Positions 1 to 5,290 of a stretch of 5,308 bases of DNA are shown here, piece by piece (the stretch's first letter is position 1; every line of letters begins with the position of its first letter). Position numbers and translations under genes: made by a program. The notes beneath the pieces are model-generated. The model was not told where the DNA came from. It saw only the letters and a program-made list of their open reading frames with translations, and made no database searches. The stretch is from Oscillospiraceae bacterium. Its GTDB lineage: Bacteria > Bacillota > Clostridia > Oscillospirales > Oscillospiraceae. The DNA lies in assembly GCA_031264545.1 (NCBI GenBank), contig JAISDV010000203.1, positions 1 to 5,308 of the forward strand. Direction: 5' to 3'.

Positions 1-2756
1 AAGAACTCTGTACCGATTTCACTGGGTTTGATATCGCCGACGTTGAGTACCCAAAGCGATTTAATCCCGCTGTCATAAGCGTTGCCCAGCTCGCTGAGCA
101 TAAGCGCGGGTGGCGTTGAATTCATCCAGATATAGGTCTGGGTACCCACATAACTCACATGGTAGTATACGCCGTTTCCGCCGCCGCGGGCATTTTCCTC
201 CTCGGTGGGGAAACGCCTGATATAGCCGTGGTTGTCCTCAGCCCAGACGATAATCGTGTCATCCGGAAGCTTAAGGCCGGCATCATACAGGGGCAGGACT
301 TCCTTATAGGGGACAAAGATGGAGATCGAGTCTTTGTTTACCTCGTTATCCTTGAGCATCTTAACCTGGCTATCCACCACAGCCTGAAGCACATTGAGCT
401 TGCCCGCGGTGCTGCTGGCGTTGGCGGTACCAAACCCTTCATCATGCAGGCCGCGCATACCCAGCGTGTAGGAGACCGCATAATTCTTATACATCTCTAC
501 GGCGCTGTTCCAGTAGGCATCGATAAACGCTTTCTGCGTGACATCCTGGCCGGCGAGCTTGTACATCGTGTTCTCGCTGTAGTCATACCGGGGAATCGGG
601 GTGGCCCCGGGATGGTTTTTGTTGTAGTTATACATCCAGCTGTCGACCTTGTCGCTGCTGCCCGTCCCGATAGCTTTTGCAAAATCCACACCCGTCAAAT
701 ACCCGTTGGCCTGGAGGAACTCACCCCACTCCACGGTGCCGTTGCGCGTCATAGGCTCGCAGTGGCTGCTGCCTACTATAATGCCGTAGTCGTCGGCCAG
801 CTGGCGGGTCTCGGGGTACTTGCTGAAATGGTCGGAGGGACCCAGGCGGGGCTCGGAGTGCATGGCGGGCCACAGGTAGTTGGCCTTCAGCCGCAGCAGC
901 AGCTCAAAAACCTTCTCGTAGGTATCGGGGCCGAGGTTGCCGCCGGTCTGGCCCACCGGGTCGTTCACAGCGGCCCACTGCGCCAAGGCCTGCTCGTCAT
1001 TGATGAAAATGCCGCGGTATTTGACCGAGGGCTCGCCCTGAAATTTCAGCGGCTGGTCAATCACGATGCGGCTCCGTACTTGAGGCAGAATGTCCCCCCA
1101 GTAATACCACGGGGACACACCTATTTGTTCAGAGAGGTCGTAAATACCATATGCGGTGCCGCGCTTGTCGCTGCCGGCGATGACAAGGGCCTTTGCTACG
1201 CCGCTCATGGGGTTCTCAACAATTTTCAGGAGATAGCTCTCCCACTTGCCCTCCAGGTCTGCTGCCTCGTCCAGCTTACCCGCGGCCATTAGGCCCTTAA
1301 TGACAGGACTTTGGTCAATGGAGCCGACAATAATGGCCAGACTCTCAAGACCCTCGGCGGTGTTCTGAATCACGGGCTTTTTGTCCGTGACCCTCTCTAC
1401 GTCCTTTTGCAGGTCGGTAACCGCACGCGTGACCTGCCTGTGGTCGTCCGCGGAAACATAAATAGCAGGCACCTTGCTGCCGTCAAAGAGGACAAAGTCT
1501 GCGTCAGCTGCTGTCTCTTCTATGACCGAGACGGTAAACTTCGCGCTTGTGCTCTGATAACCGCTGGCCGAGGCTGTCACCGTAATGGTGGCTGTGCCCT
1601 CTGCAACACCGGTGACCTGCACAGTATGTTCACTGACGGAGGCGGTTGCTACAGTGGTATCGCTGCTCACTGCAGTCAGAACAGCCTCGGCAGGCGTGAC
1701 GGTAAAGGCGACGTCTGCATGCTCGCCCGCTGACAGACCGGAGACATTTTCGCCTCCCTGGAGAGATACGGCGCTCTGATTGCCGGAGCTGCCGGAATCC
1801 CCGGAGGGGATCTTTTCTCTGACGATTTGGGTATCCTCCAGGGGGGTGATGTCAGAGACCACAGCGTTCCTGCCAATTTCCAGCACGGCCTGCTCGGCCT
1901 GCTCAAGCAGCTCCAGGGACTGGAGACGGCTCTTTCCGGTTATGTCCAGGCGAATGGCTCTGGCGGCCACAATGACGGCGTCAGCGGTGAAATCCCTCAG
2001 CACGACAGCTCCGCTCTCCGCACCCGCACCGATCACCAGGGTACCGGCTGCCGTACCGTCAAGGGTGACGCCCTGCGACACCACCAGGACTGTACCGCCG
2101 CTGTGCTGCGCGTCCAGCGTATAGGCGCCGGGTTGTGCAATATAGGCGGATACAGCTTTGTTGAGGATGGCGACGATCTCGGCTCTGCTGATATCCGCCA
2201 GCGGAGCTAGTAAGCCCCCCGTAGTTCCCTGTACGATCTTGGCGGCGACCAGCGCGGCCAGCAGCCCCCGGGTCCAGGGATCGGCCGTTTCGCCATCCTT
2301 AAAGATACTCAGATCCGGGTTTTCCACAGGCTTGATCCCCAGTGTCCTGGCCACGACTGCCATGGCCTCTTGGCGGCTGATGAGGTCGCCGGGCCTGAAT
2401 CTGCCGCTGTCACCCACCATGATGCCTGCGGCGGCGCATTTCTGTACGGCCTCCGCATACCAGGAGCCTGCTTCCACGTCAAAAAAGATGTTATCCGTTT
2501 TTTTGGTCAGCTTAAGTAAATTGGTGATGACCTGGGCCGTCTCCGCCCTGGTGATCGCGGCATCAGGCCGGAAATTTCCGTTGTAGCCCTTTATGACGTC
2601 ATACCCGCTCCAGGTTTCAATTGCCTGTTGCGCCCAATGGCCCTCGATATCGGCAAATGCTTGCCGGGAGTCTGGCGCCGCATAGGCCGGGAGTATTCCC
2701 AATACCAATACCAGTATCAGGGACATGGACAACGCGCGTTTTACTTGAGACCTCAT
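1..2756 (-). CDS. SLH-anchored, Ig-like domain-containing GH115 alpha-glucuronidase (partial, C-terminus beyond window)
   Basis: Reading from the ATG at 2756, 918 codons run without a stop to the window edge. Residues 1-26 form a signal peptide (basic start, leucine-rich core, cleavage likely after AYA). Three SLH domains follow at about 34-83 (ITRAE at 68-72), 91-141 (FRPGD, ISRQE) and 152-202 (ISRAE). Next come a beta-rich stretch (205-303), a Gly/Ser linker and an Ig-like (BIG-type) domain (329-413). From about 421 the sequence matches GH115: WYYWGD 550-555, KYRGIFINDE 579-588, NYLWPAMHSE 626-635, HCEP 665-668, MRGLHDEG 767-774, WAEDNHGYIRR 838-848 and VYYHVSY from 863. GH115 enzymes remove (4-O-methyl)glucuronic acid from xylan; SLH domains bind secondary cell-wall polymer, so I infer a wall-attached enzyme acting outside the cell. 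Catalytic acids probably lie among the acidic residues of these blocks, but I cannot assign them. GH115 proteins usually continue several hundred residues beyond this point. Family call firm; exact substrate inferred. Confidence 0.93.
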   Translation of the reverse strand, partial: MRSQVKRALSMSLILVLVLGILPAYAAPDSRQAFADIEGHWAQQAIETWSGYDVIKGYNGNFRPDAAITRAETAQVITNLLKLTKKTDNIFFDVEAGSWYAEAVQKCAAAGIMVGDSGRFRPGDLISRQEAMAVVARTLGIKPVENPDLSIFKDGETADPWTRGLLAALVAAKIVQGTTGGLLAPLADISRAEIVAILNKAVSAYIAQPGAYTLDAQHSGGTVLVVSQGVTLDGTAAGTLVIGAGAESGAVVLRDFTADAVIVAARAIRLDITGKSRLQSLELLEQAEQAVLEIGRNAVVSDITPLEDTQIVREKIPSGDSGSSGNQSAVSLQGGENVSGLSAGEHADVAFTVTPAEAVLTAVSSDTTVATASVSEHTVQVTGVAEGTATITVTASASGYQSTSAKFTVSVIEETAADADFVLFDGSKVPAIYVSADDHRQVTRAVTDLQKDVERVTDKKPVIQNTAEGLESLAIIVGSIDQSPVIKGLMAAGKLDEAADLEGKWESYLLKIVENPMSGVAKALVIAGSDKRGTAYGIYDLSEQIGVSPWYYWGDILPQVRSRIVIDQPLKFQGEPSVKYRGIFINDEQALAQWAAVNDPVGQTGGNLGPDTYEKVFELLLRLKANYLWPAMHSEPRLGPSDHFSKYPETRQLADDYGIIVGSSHCEPMTRNGTVEWGEFLQANGYLTGVDFAKAIGTGSSDKVDSWMYNYNKNHPGATPIPRYDYSENTMYKLAGQDVTQKAFIDAYWNSAVEMYKNYAVSYTLGMRGLHDEGFGTANASSTAGKLNVLQAVVDSQVKMLKDNEVNKDSISIFVPYKEVLPLYDAGLKLPDDTIIVWAEDNHGYIRRFPTEEENARGGGNGVYYHVSYVGTQTYIWMNSTPPALMLSELGNAYDSGIKSLWVLNVGDIKPSEIGTEF

Positions 2757-2761
2757 TTTTT

Positions 2762-2768
2762 TCCTCCT
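2762..2768 (-). promoter_or_regulatory. Ribosome binding site of the GH115 gene
   Basis: The minus strand reads AGGAGGA, with GGAGG six bases before the ATG at 2756. It fixes the start, which is also the only one that gives a full signal peptide. Confidence 0.85.
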
Positions 2769-2794
2769 GTTCATATTCTGGTACAATGCGTCAC

Positions 2795-2962
2795 TTTAGA
2801 ACCTGTATACACAGCGCGAAACGCTGTCTGAGCGGTCATTGTTCCGCCATTCCGCGTTAAATTTTTTTGAAATACATCAAGTATTCCCGCAAAAATTTGC
2901 CTTGCCCGGCGAAAAAATGTCTCGCTTATCCGGCATTCCCTGCTGTGTATACAGGTTCTAAA
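2795..2962. repeat. MITE-like element with perfect 21-bp terminal inverted repeats
   Basis: The 21 bases at 2795-2815 are the exact reverse complement of 2942-2962 (arm core GAACCTGTATACACAGC), enclosing 126 bp. No transposase is encoded. The interior is also folded: CAGCG/CGCTG at 2812-2826, an A/T inverted repeat (AAATTTTT...AAAAATTT), and inside that AATAC-ATCAA-GTATT. A TA dinucleotide lies just outside the GAACCTGT core on both sides, as expected for an IS630/mariner-type target duplication. TA is its own complement, however, so it may simply belong to the repeat. The element lies 38 bp upstream of the GH115 start codon. Size, perfect ends and lack of coding suggest a non-autonomous mobile element; a large regulatory cruciform is the alternative. 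Confidence 0.6.
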
Positions 2963-2976
2963 CGACTGGATATAAT
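2948..2976 (+). promoter_or_regulatory. Possible outward promoter at the right end of the inverted-repeat element
   Basis: A perfect TATAAT (2971-2976) lies 17 bp after TATACA (2948-2953, 4 of 6 match to TTGACA), which sits inside the right inverted-repeat arm. It would transcribe rightwards into the intergenic region, antisense to the presumed GH115 leader. No gene is seen downstream before smpB, so its use is unproven. Confidence 0.25.
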
Positions 2977-2997
2977 CCGTGTAATTTCACCCGGGCA

Positions 2998-3123
2998 TTA
3001 TCGGTGGTACATTGCCGGTTCACGGGAGTCGCCGCATTGTTGGAGCTTTCCTATCCGGCCGCGCCAAAGGCACGGCTCAGGATCACCTCCAGCGCGGCAG
3101 AGCGCTATAAATCTCCCTTTCAT
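2998..3123 (-). CDS. Possible small ORF, 41 residues, unknown
   Basis: An ATG at 3123 is preceded by AGGAG at a spacing of eight bases (GGAG complement at 3132-3135) and opens 41 codons beginning MKGRFIALCRAGGDPEPCLW and ending MYHR. The frame extends upstream to an ATG at 3207, but that start has no good ribosome site. The peptide is rich in Arg, Gly, Pro and Cys, with no membrane segment, signal or domain I recognise. It lies in the presumed leader of the GH115 gene, between the promoter at 3334-3362 and the inverted-repeat element. It could be a leader peptide, a remnant or chance; the ribosome site is its only support. Confidence 0.2.
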   Translation of the reverse strand: MKGRFIALCRAGGDPEPCLWRGRIGKLQQCGDSREPAMYHR

Positions 3124-3216
3124 AAAGTCGTCTCCTGTTACGCGTATTTTGGCAGAACTTAAAAACGGTTTACCGTGCCGTGGCTTTGCTCGCACCACTC
3201 CTTCCATATTCAGGAA

Positions 3217-3260
3217 ATCACCCTTTGCGGCCGCAAAGGGTGATGGGCATGCCCATCACC
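3217..3260. repeat. Two overlapping perfect palindromes (alternative hairpins)
   Basis: Bases 3217-3244 are a perfect 28-bp palindrome centred on GCGGCCGC, and 3239-3260 are a perfect 22-bp palindrome centred on GGGCATGCCC. They share GGTGAT (3239-3244), which can pair with ATCACC on either side, so in RNA or single-stranded DNA only one full hairpin can form at a time. Neither strand has a long T-run directly after the structure, so it is not a standard terminator. It would lie about 70-110 nt into a transcript from the promoter at 3334-3362. Confidence 0.75.
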
Positions 3261-3290
3261 AATACCTCTTTGTAAATCCGGTTAAAATCA

Positions 3291-3306
3291 GGGCCGCGCC
3301 CGGCCC
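3291..3306 (-). other. GC-rich hairpin early in the presumed GH115 leader
   Basis: Read on the minus strand, GGGCCG-GGCG-CGGCCC is a 6-bp stem with a 4-base loop, followed by TGATTTTAA. It starts about 20 nt after the predicted transcription start. It could pause or partly terminate transcription, but the T-run is short and interrupted. Confidence 0.3.
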
Positions 3307-3310
3307 GTGT

Positions 3311-3320
3311 ACGTTAACGT
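3311..3320. promoter_or_regulatory. Candidate operator palindrome ACGTTAACGT
   Basis: A perfect 10-bp palindrome lies about 14 bp downstream of the -10 box of the minus-strand promoter, around +7 to +16. A dimeric repressor could act there. I cannot match it to a named regulator; its centre (TTAA) does not fit the CG centre typical of LacI-family sites. Confidence 0.3.
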
Positions 3321-3333
3321 TCCTTATATGACA

Positions 3334-3362
3334 AGTATATTTTATCGGGATTCAAATGTCAA
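3334..3362 (-). promoter_or_regulatory. Near-consensus sigma-A promoter directed towards the GH115 gene
   Basis: The minus strand has a perfect -35 TTGACA (3362-3357), a 17-bp AT-rich spacer and -10 TATACT (3339-3334, 5 of 6). Start of transcription is expected near 3327. The next substantial gene downstream is the SLH-GH115 gene at 2756, giving a leader of about 570 nt that holds several hairpins, the small ORF and the inverted-repeat element. Whether transcription reads all the way through is inference. Confidence 0.6.
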
Positions 3363-3587
3363 GCATATGATTAAACTTTGGATAAAGATAGACAGCTTTT
3401 TGTGCACAGCATCCAAAATGCCGCTTGTTTTTTGGAGAAGTCAGGGAGGGAAAATTGACAAAAAGCGCGGGAGATCACCTATAGAAACGATTTTTTACAC
3501 GCATATGCGCACTGCGTGCGCACGCGCTCGGATTTAATTCCGTGGCGCGGAATGCGCTGCATGGCAGTTTTTTATAGTTTGCTTGCC

Positions 3588-3606
3588 GCTGTCAACAGGT
3601 TCTTAG
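3588..3606. repeat. Degenerate third copy of the inverted-repeat arm
   Basis: GCTGTCAACAGGTTCTTAG resembles the right arm of the element at 2942-2962 (GCTGT, then ACAGGTTCT, then A/T), differing by a two-base gap and a few changes, in the same orientation. It might mark the end of a larger or older related insertion; a match this short may be chance. Confidence 0.25.
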
Positions 3607-3652
3607 TAAATGTGCACATAGGTACGCCTCACGCAAAACAGATGAAACAATA

Positions 3653-3670
3653 AAACAACGCAAACAACGC
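3653..3670. repeat. Tandem 9-bp direct repeat (AAACAACGC x2)
   Basis: Two adjacent identical copies occupy 3653-3661 and 3662-3670, upstream of smpB and eight bases before a TTGACT box. This may be a regulator site or simple sequence; there is no further evidence. Confidence 0.35.
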
Positions 3671-3760
3671 AAGTTTTCTTGACTTTCACAAAACGACACC
3701 GACAATTGGGAGAACGCATTTGAATATTAACAAATTATCCGTGATTTTTCTTTGCGTCTG

Positions 3761-3769
3761 TGATAAAAT
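3761..3769 (+). promoter_or_regulatory. Extended -10 promoter for smpB
   Basis: TGATAAAAT has the TGn extension plus a 5-of-6 -10 hexamer (TAAAAT, 3764-3769). No good -35 is seen at normal spacing, which extended -10 promoters can tolerate. The predicted start near 3776 leaves a leader of about 25 nt containing the smpB ribosome site. A second candidate further upstream is TTGACT (3679-3684), 16 bp, then GACAAT (3701-3706). Confidence 0.45.
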
Positions 3770-3782
3770 ATTTATACGAGCT

Positions 3783-3793
3783 GAGGAGGAGGG
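3783..3793 (+). promoter_or_regulatory. Ribosome binding site that sets the smpB TTG start
   Basis: GAGGAGGAGGG ends seven bases before the TTG at 3801. This strong site supports the TTG as the start rather than an earlier in-frame TTG at 3720, which would add 27 residues with no family counterpart. Confidence 0.8.
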
Positions 3794-3800
3794 ATTTTGT

Positions 3801-4268
3801 TTGTCACCGAAGCTTACCGGCGTGAAGATCGCGGCGCAGAACAGGAAAGCTTTTCACGACTATTATGTGCTCGAGCGTTTTGAAGCGGGCATCGCGCTCG
3901 CGGGGACGGAGGTAAAGTCCATCCGGATGGGCACGCTCAATCTTAAGGACAGCCACTGTATGGTAAAAAACGGAGAGATATTCGTCCGCGCCATGCACAT
4001 CAGCCCCTATGAAAAAGGCAACATTTTTAATCGCGACCCCCTGCGCCCGCGCAAGCTGCTCATGCACAGGCGGGAGATCGTGAAGCTCGGCGCAAGGGTC
4101 AAGCAGGATGGACTGGCGCTCATCCCGTTATCGGTGTATTTCAAGGACAGCCGGGTCAAGCTTGAGATCGGCCTGTGCCAGGGCAAAAAAATCCACGACA
4201 AACGTGAAAGCGAGGCCGCGCGAGGCGCCGAGCGGGAAATGGCGCGCGCGGTCAAAGCGCACAGATAG
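3801..4268 (+). CDS. smpB: SsrA-binding protein SmpB
   Basis: SmpB binds the tRNA-like part of tmRNA, delivers it to stalled ribosomes and is essential for trans-translation in the cytoplasm. The product is 155 residues, the usual family length. Hallmarks seen: NRKAFHDYYVLERFEAGIAL from 14, GTEVKSIR (35-42), NLKDSH (47-52), MHISPYEKGN (65-74), DPLRPRKLLMHRREI (79-93), GKKIHDKRE (128-136), then a basic helical tail ending AVKAHR, the part known to enter the decoding centre. The TTG start is chosen because homologues begin at this point (SPKLTG...) and a strong ribosome site precedes it. It lies 17 bp ahead of the cyclophilin gene and some 620 bp ahead of ssrA, its RNA partner, so the two halves of the rescue system are physically linked. 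Confidence 0.95.
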   Translation: MSPKLTGVKIAAQNRKAFHDYYVLERFEAGIALAGTEVKSIRMGTLNLKDSHCMVKNGEIFVRAMHISPYEKGNIFNRDPLRPRKLLMHRREIVKLGARVKQDGLALIPLSVYFKDSRVKLEIGLCQGKKIHDKRESEAARGAEREMARAVKAHR

Positions 4269-4285
4269 AAAGGAACCGATTAGTT

Positions 4286-4804
4286 ATGGCAAATCCCCTC
4301 GTGACGATCGAGATGGAGGGCGGCGGCGTCATCAAGGCCGAGCTCTATCCCGAAATCGCGCCGAACACCGTCAACAATTTTATCTCGCTGATAAAAAAGG
4401 GCTTTTACAACGGCGTTGTCTTCCATCGCGTGATTTCCGGCTTCATGCTTCAGGGCGGCGATCCGGACGGGACCGGTATGGGCGGCCCCGGTTACTGCAT
4501 TAAGGGCGAATTCAGCTCAAACGGCTTCAAAAACGATTTGCCGCACGGTCCCGGCGTGCTCTCCATGGCCCGCACGTCGCTGCCGGATTCCGCGGGAAGC
4601 CAGTTTTTCATCATGCATAAATCCGCCTCCCATCTTAACGGCCAGTACGCCGGCTTCGGCAAGGTGACCGAGGGTATGGACGTGGTCGACGCCATTGCGA
4701 AAACGGATACCGATGTGAGCGACAGGCCGCGTAAGCCTCAGCGGATGAAAACGGTCAGGGTAGAAACCTTTGGGGCGGAATATCCCGAGCCTGTCAAAAG
4801 CTGA
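4286..4804 (+). CDS. Cyclophilin-type peptidyl-prolyl cis-trans isomerase
   Basis: Catalyses cis-trans isomerisation of peptide bonds before proline, aiding folding. The 172-residue product has no signal peptide or membrane segment, so it is probably cytoplasmic. The cyclophilin core is complete: FYNGVVFHRVISGFMLQGGD (40-59) with the catalytic Arg48 and pocket residues Phe53 and Gln56, then GVLSMAR (90-96), SAGSQFFI (102-109) and HLNGQYAGFGKV (116-127). The position of human CypA Trp121 is His116 here and that of His126 is Tyr121; loss of the Trp is common in bacteria and is known to weaken cyclosporin binding. AAAGGA (4269-4274) lies 11 bp before the ATG, a slightly long spacing. The gene starts 17 bp after smpB, so co-transcription is likely. 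A ppiB-like role is plausible, but I assign no symbol. Confidence 0.94.
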   Translation: MANPLVTIEMEGGGVIKAELYPEIAPNTVNNFISLIKKGFYNGVVFHRVISGFMLQGGDPDGTGMGGPGYCIKGEFSSNGFKNDLPHGPGVLSMARTSLPDSAGSQFFIMHKSASHLNGQYAGFGKVTEGMDVVDAIAKTDTDVSDRPRKPQRMKTVRVETFGAEYPEPVKS

Positions 4805-4887
4805 CAGGGAACAAACGGACGATTTTTTCGTCTGAAAACAACAACAGGCTTGCCCTGCACAAACGGCGCTTTGAAAGGCGCTCTCAC
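4805..4887 (+). other. Spacer between cyclophilin gene and ssrA
   Basis: A hairpin (CGGACGA-TTTTT-TCGTCTG, with one G-U pair) lies near 4815-4833. On the plus strand it is followed by A-rich sequence rather than T, so it is a poor terminator in this direction. No clear promoter boxes precede ssrA at the right spacing. This leaves readthrough from smpB and the cyclophilin gene, followed by 5' processing, as a possible source of tmRNA. Confidence 0.35.
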
Positions 4888-5250
4888 GGGGATGTACCGG
4901 TTTCGACGGGGGTGTGGAGGCAGGAATAGCGGGCGGATGCGCCTACCATCCGAAAAATGGGCAATTTAGAAATTAAAGAACAACGATTCTTTAGAGCTGG
5001 TAGCCGCTTAAGGCTGCCCGTCCTCCCCGGGAGCGCTGCGGCCCGGGTGCAGGGCGCCGATCAGCAGCGTCCGTGCGTGCGCAAAGCTTTGAGCGCACCA
5101 TGCATCATGAAGCTACCGACCTCAAGGCGTGACGGCTTGCCTTGAGTAATGGAAACAGGCGGCTCAGGCCGCTGAAATAACCGTCTGCGCCCGGAGAAGT
5201 TCCTGTCGAAGCGCTTTCGGACGGGGGTTCAACTCCCCCCATCTCCACCA
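4888..5250 (+). ncRNA. ssrA: Transfer-messenger RNA (tmRNA, SsrA)
   Basis: tmRNA acts as alanine tRNA and short mRNA to free stalled ribosomes and tag their peptides for proteolysis. The 363-nt gene begins GGGGATG followed by TACCGGTTTCGACGGGGG, the conserved 5' signature. It ends with CATCTCC, discriminator A and an encoded CCA. GGGGATG pairs with CATCTCC (seven pairs, one G-U), forming the acceptor stem. The T arm is GGGGG-TTCAACT-CCCCC, preceded by the conserved TTTCGGAC. Between these ends lie the tag frame and GC-rich pseudoknot segments, including CTCAAGGC/GCCTTGAG around 5119-5146. It is the one-piece form. Protein frames overlapping this stretch on either strand should be ignored. It works with SmpB, encoded just upstream. 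Confidence 0.96.
4979..5011 (+). other. tmRNA tag-peptide reading frame (NNDSLELVAA, stop TAA)
   Basis: The frame AAC AAC GAT TCT TTA GAG CTG GTA GCC GCT TAA ends in the Ala-Ala typical of degradation tags recognised by ClpXP-type proteases. An in-frame TAG at 4967-4969 limits how far upstream it can begin. The resume codon is not certain: AAC at 4979 is preferred because T-A occupies positions -5 and -4, as in E. coli, but AAG at 4976 would give an 11-residue tag. The C-terminus is secure; the N-terminus is inference. Confidence 0.7.
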
Positions 5251-5252
5251 AG

Positions 5253-5290
5253 GTAAATGCTGTCGAATTTACTCGACAGTATTTGCTTTT
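5253..5290 (+). terminator. Rho-independent terminator of ssrA
   Basis: AAATGCTGTCGA (5255-5266) pairs with TCGACAGTATTT (5273-5284) through 12 base pairs including one G-U, around a six-base loop. The stem is followed by GC and then TTTT (5287-5290). It begins just after the mature CCA end and closes the smpB-cyclophilin-ssrA unit. Confidence 0.85.

Larger units (their letters stand above)
3363..3678. other. Non-coding intergenic stretch with small hairpins
   Basis: No protein or known RNA gene is recognised here. Visible structure: a stem TGCGCAC-TGC-GTGCGCA (3506-3522), a stem ATTCCG-TGGCG-CGGAAT (3537-3553), and a weak CTGC-ATG-GCAG stem with a run of T directly after it around 3557-3574. 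There is also ATGTGCACAT (3610-3619, perfect palindrome). A TTGACA at 3455-3460 is followed 19 bp later by TATAGA, too widely spaced to call a promoter with confidence. The stretch separates the two divergent transcription units. Confidence 0.4.

Noticed and set aside
159..1292. Long plus-strand reading frame (377 codons)
   Set aside because: It is the antisense shadow of the GH115 gene, whose minus-strand frame has clear family motifs; the plus frame has no recognisable domain or ribosome site.
1311..2586. Several plus-strand frames of 64-142 codons
   Set aside because: All lie opposite the Ig-like, linker and SLH-coding part of the minus-strand gene and have low-complexity translations.
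2795..2962. CRISPR repeat or array
   Set aside because: There are only two copies, and they are in inverted rather than direct orientation.
3140..3200. Cyclic-di-GMP-I riboswitch suggested by GCAAAGCCACGG on the minus strand
   Set aside because: The rest of the conserved core, including the upstream AGGGCAAACC-type segment and the tetraloop receptor arrangement, is not present.
3227..3252. NotI (GCGGCCGC) and SphI (GCATGC) sites as possible cloning linker
   Set aside because: Both are simply the centres of longer natural palindromes; no vector-like sequence surrounds them.
2867..3331. Plus-strand 154-codon frame
   Set aside because: It begins inside the inverted-repeat element, crosses the palindromes, has no ribosome site and no recognisable domain.
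3804..4255. Minus-strand frames opposite smpB
   Set aside because: Antisense shadows of a well-supported SmpB gene.
5220..5290. Phage attachment site at the tmRNA 3' end
   Set aside because: tmRNA ends are common integration sites, but no integrase or repeated att core is visible in the short downstream stretch.
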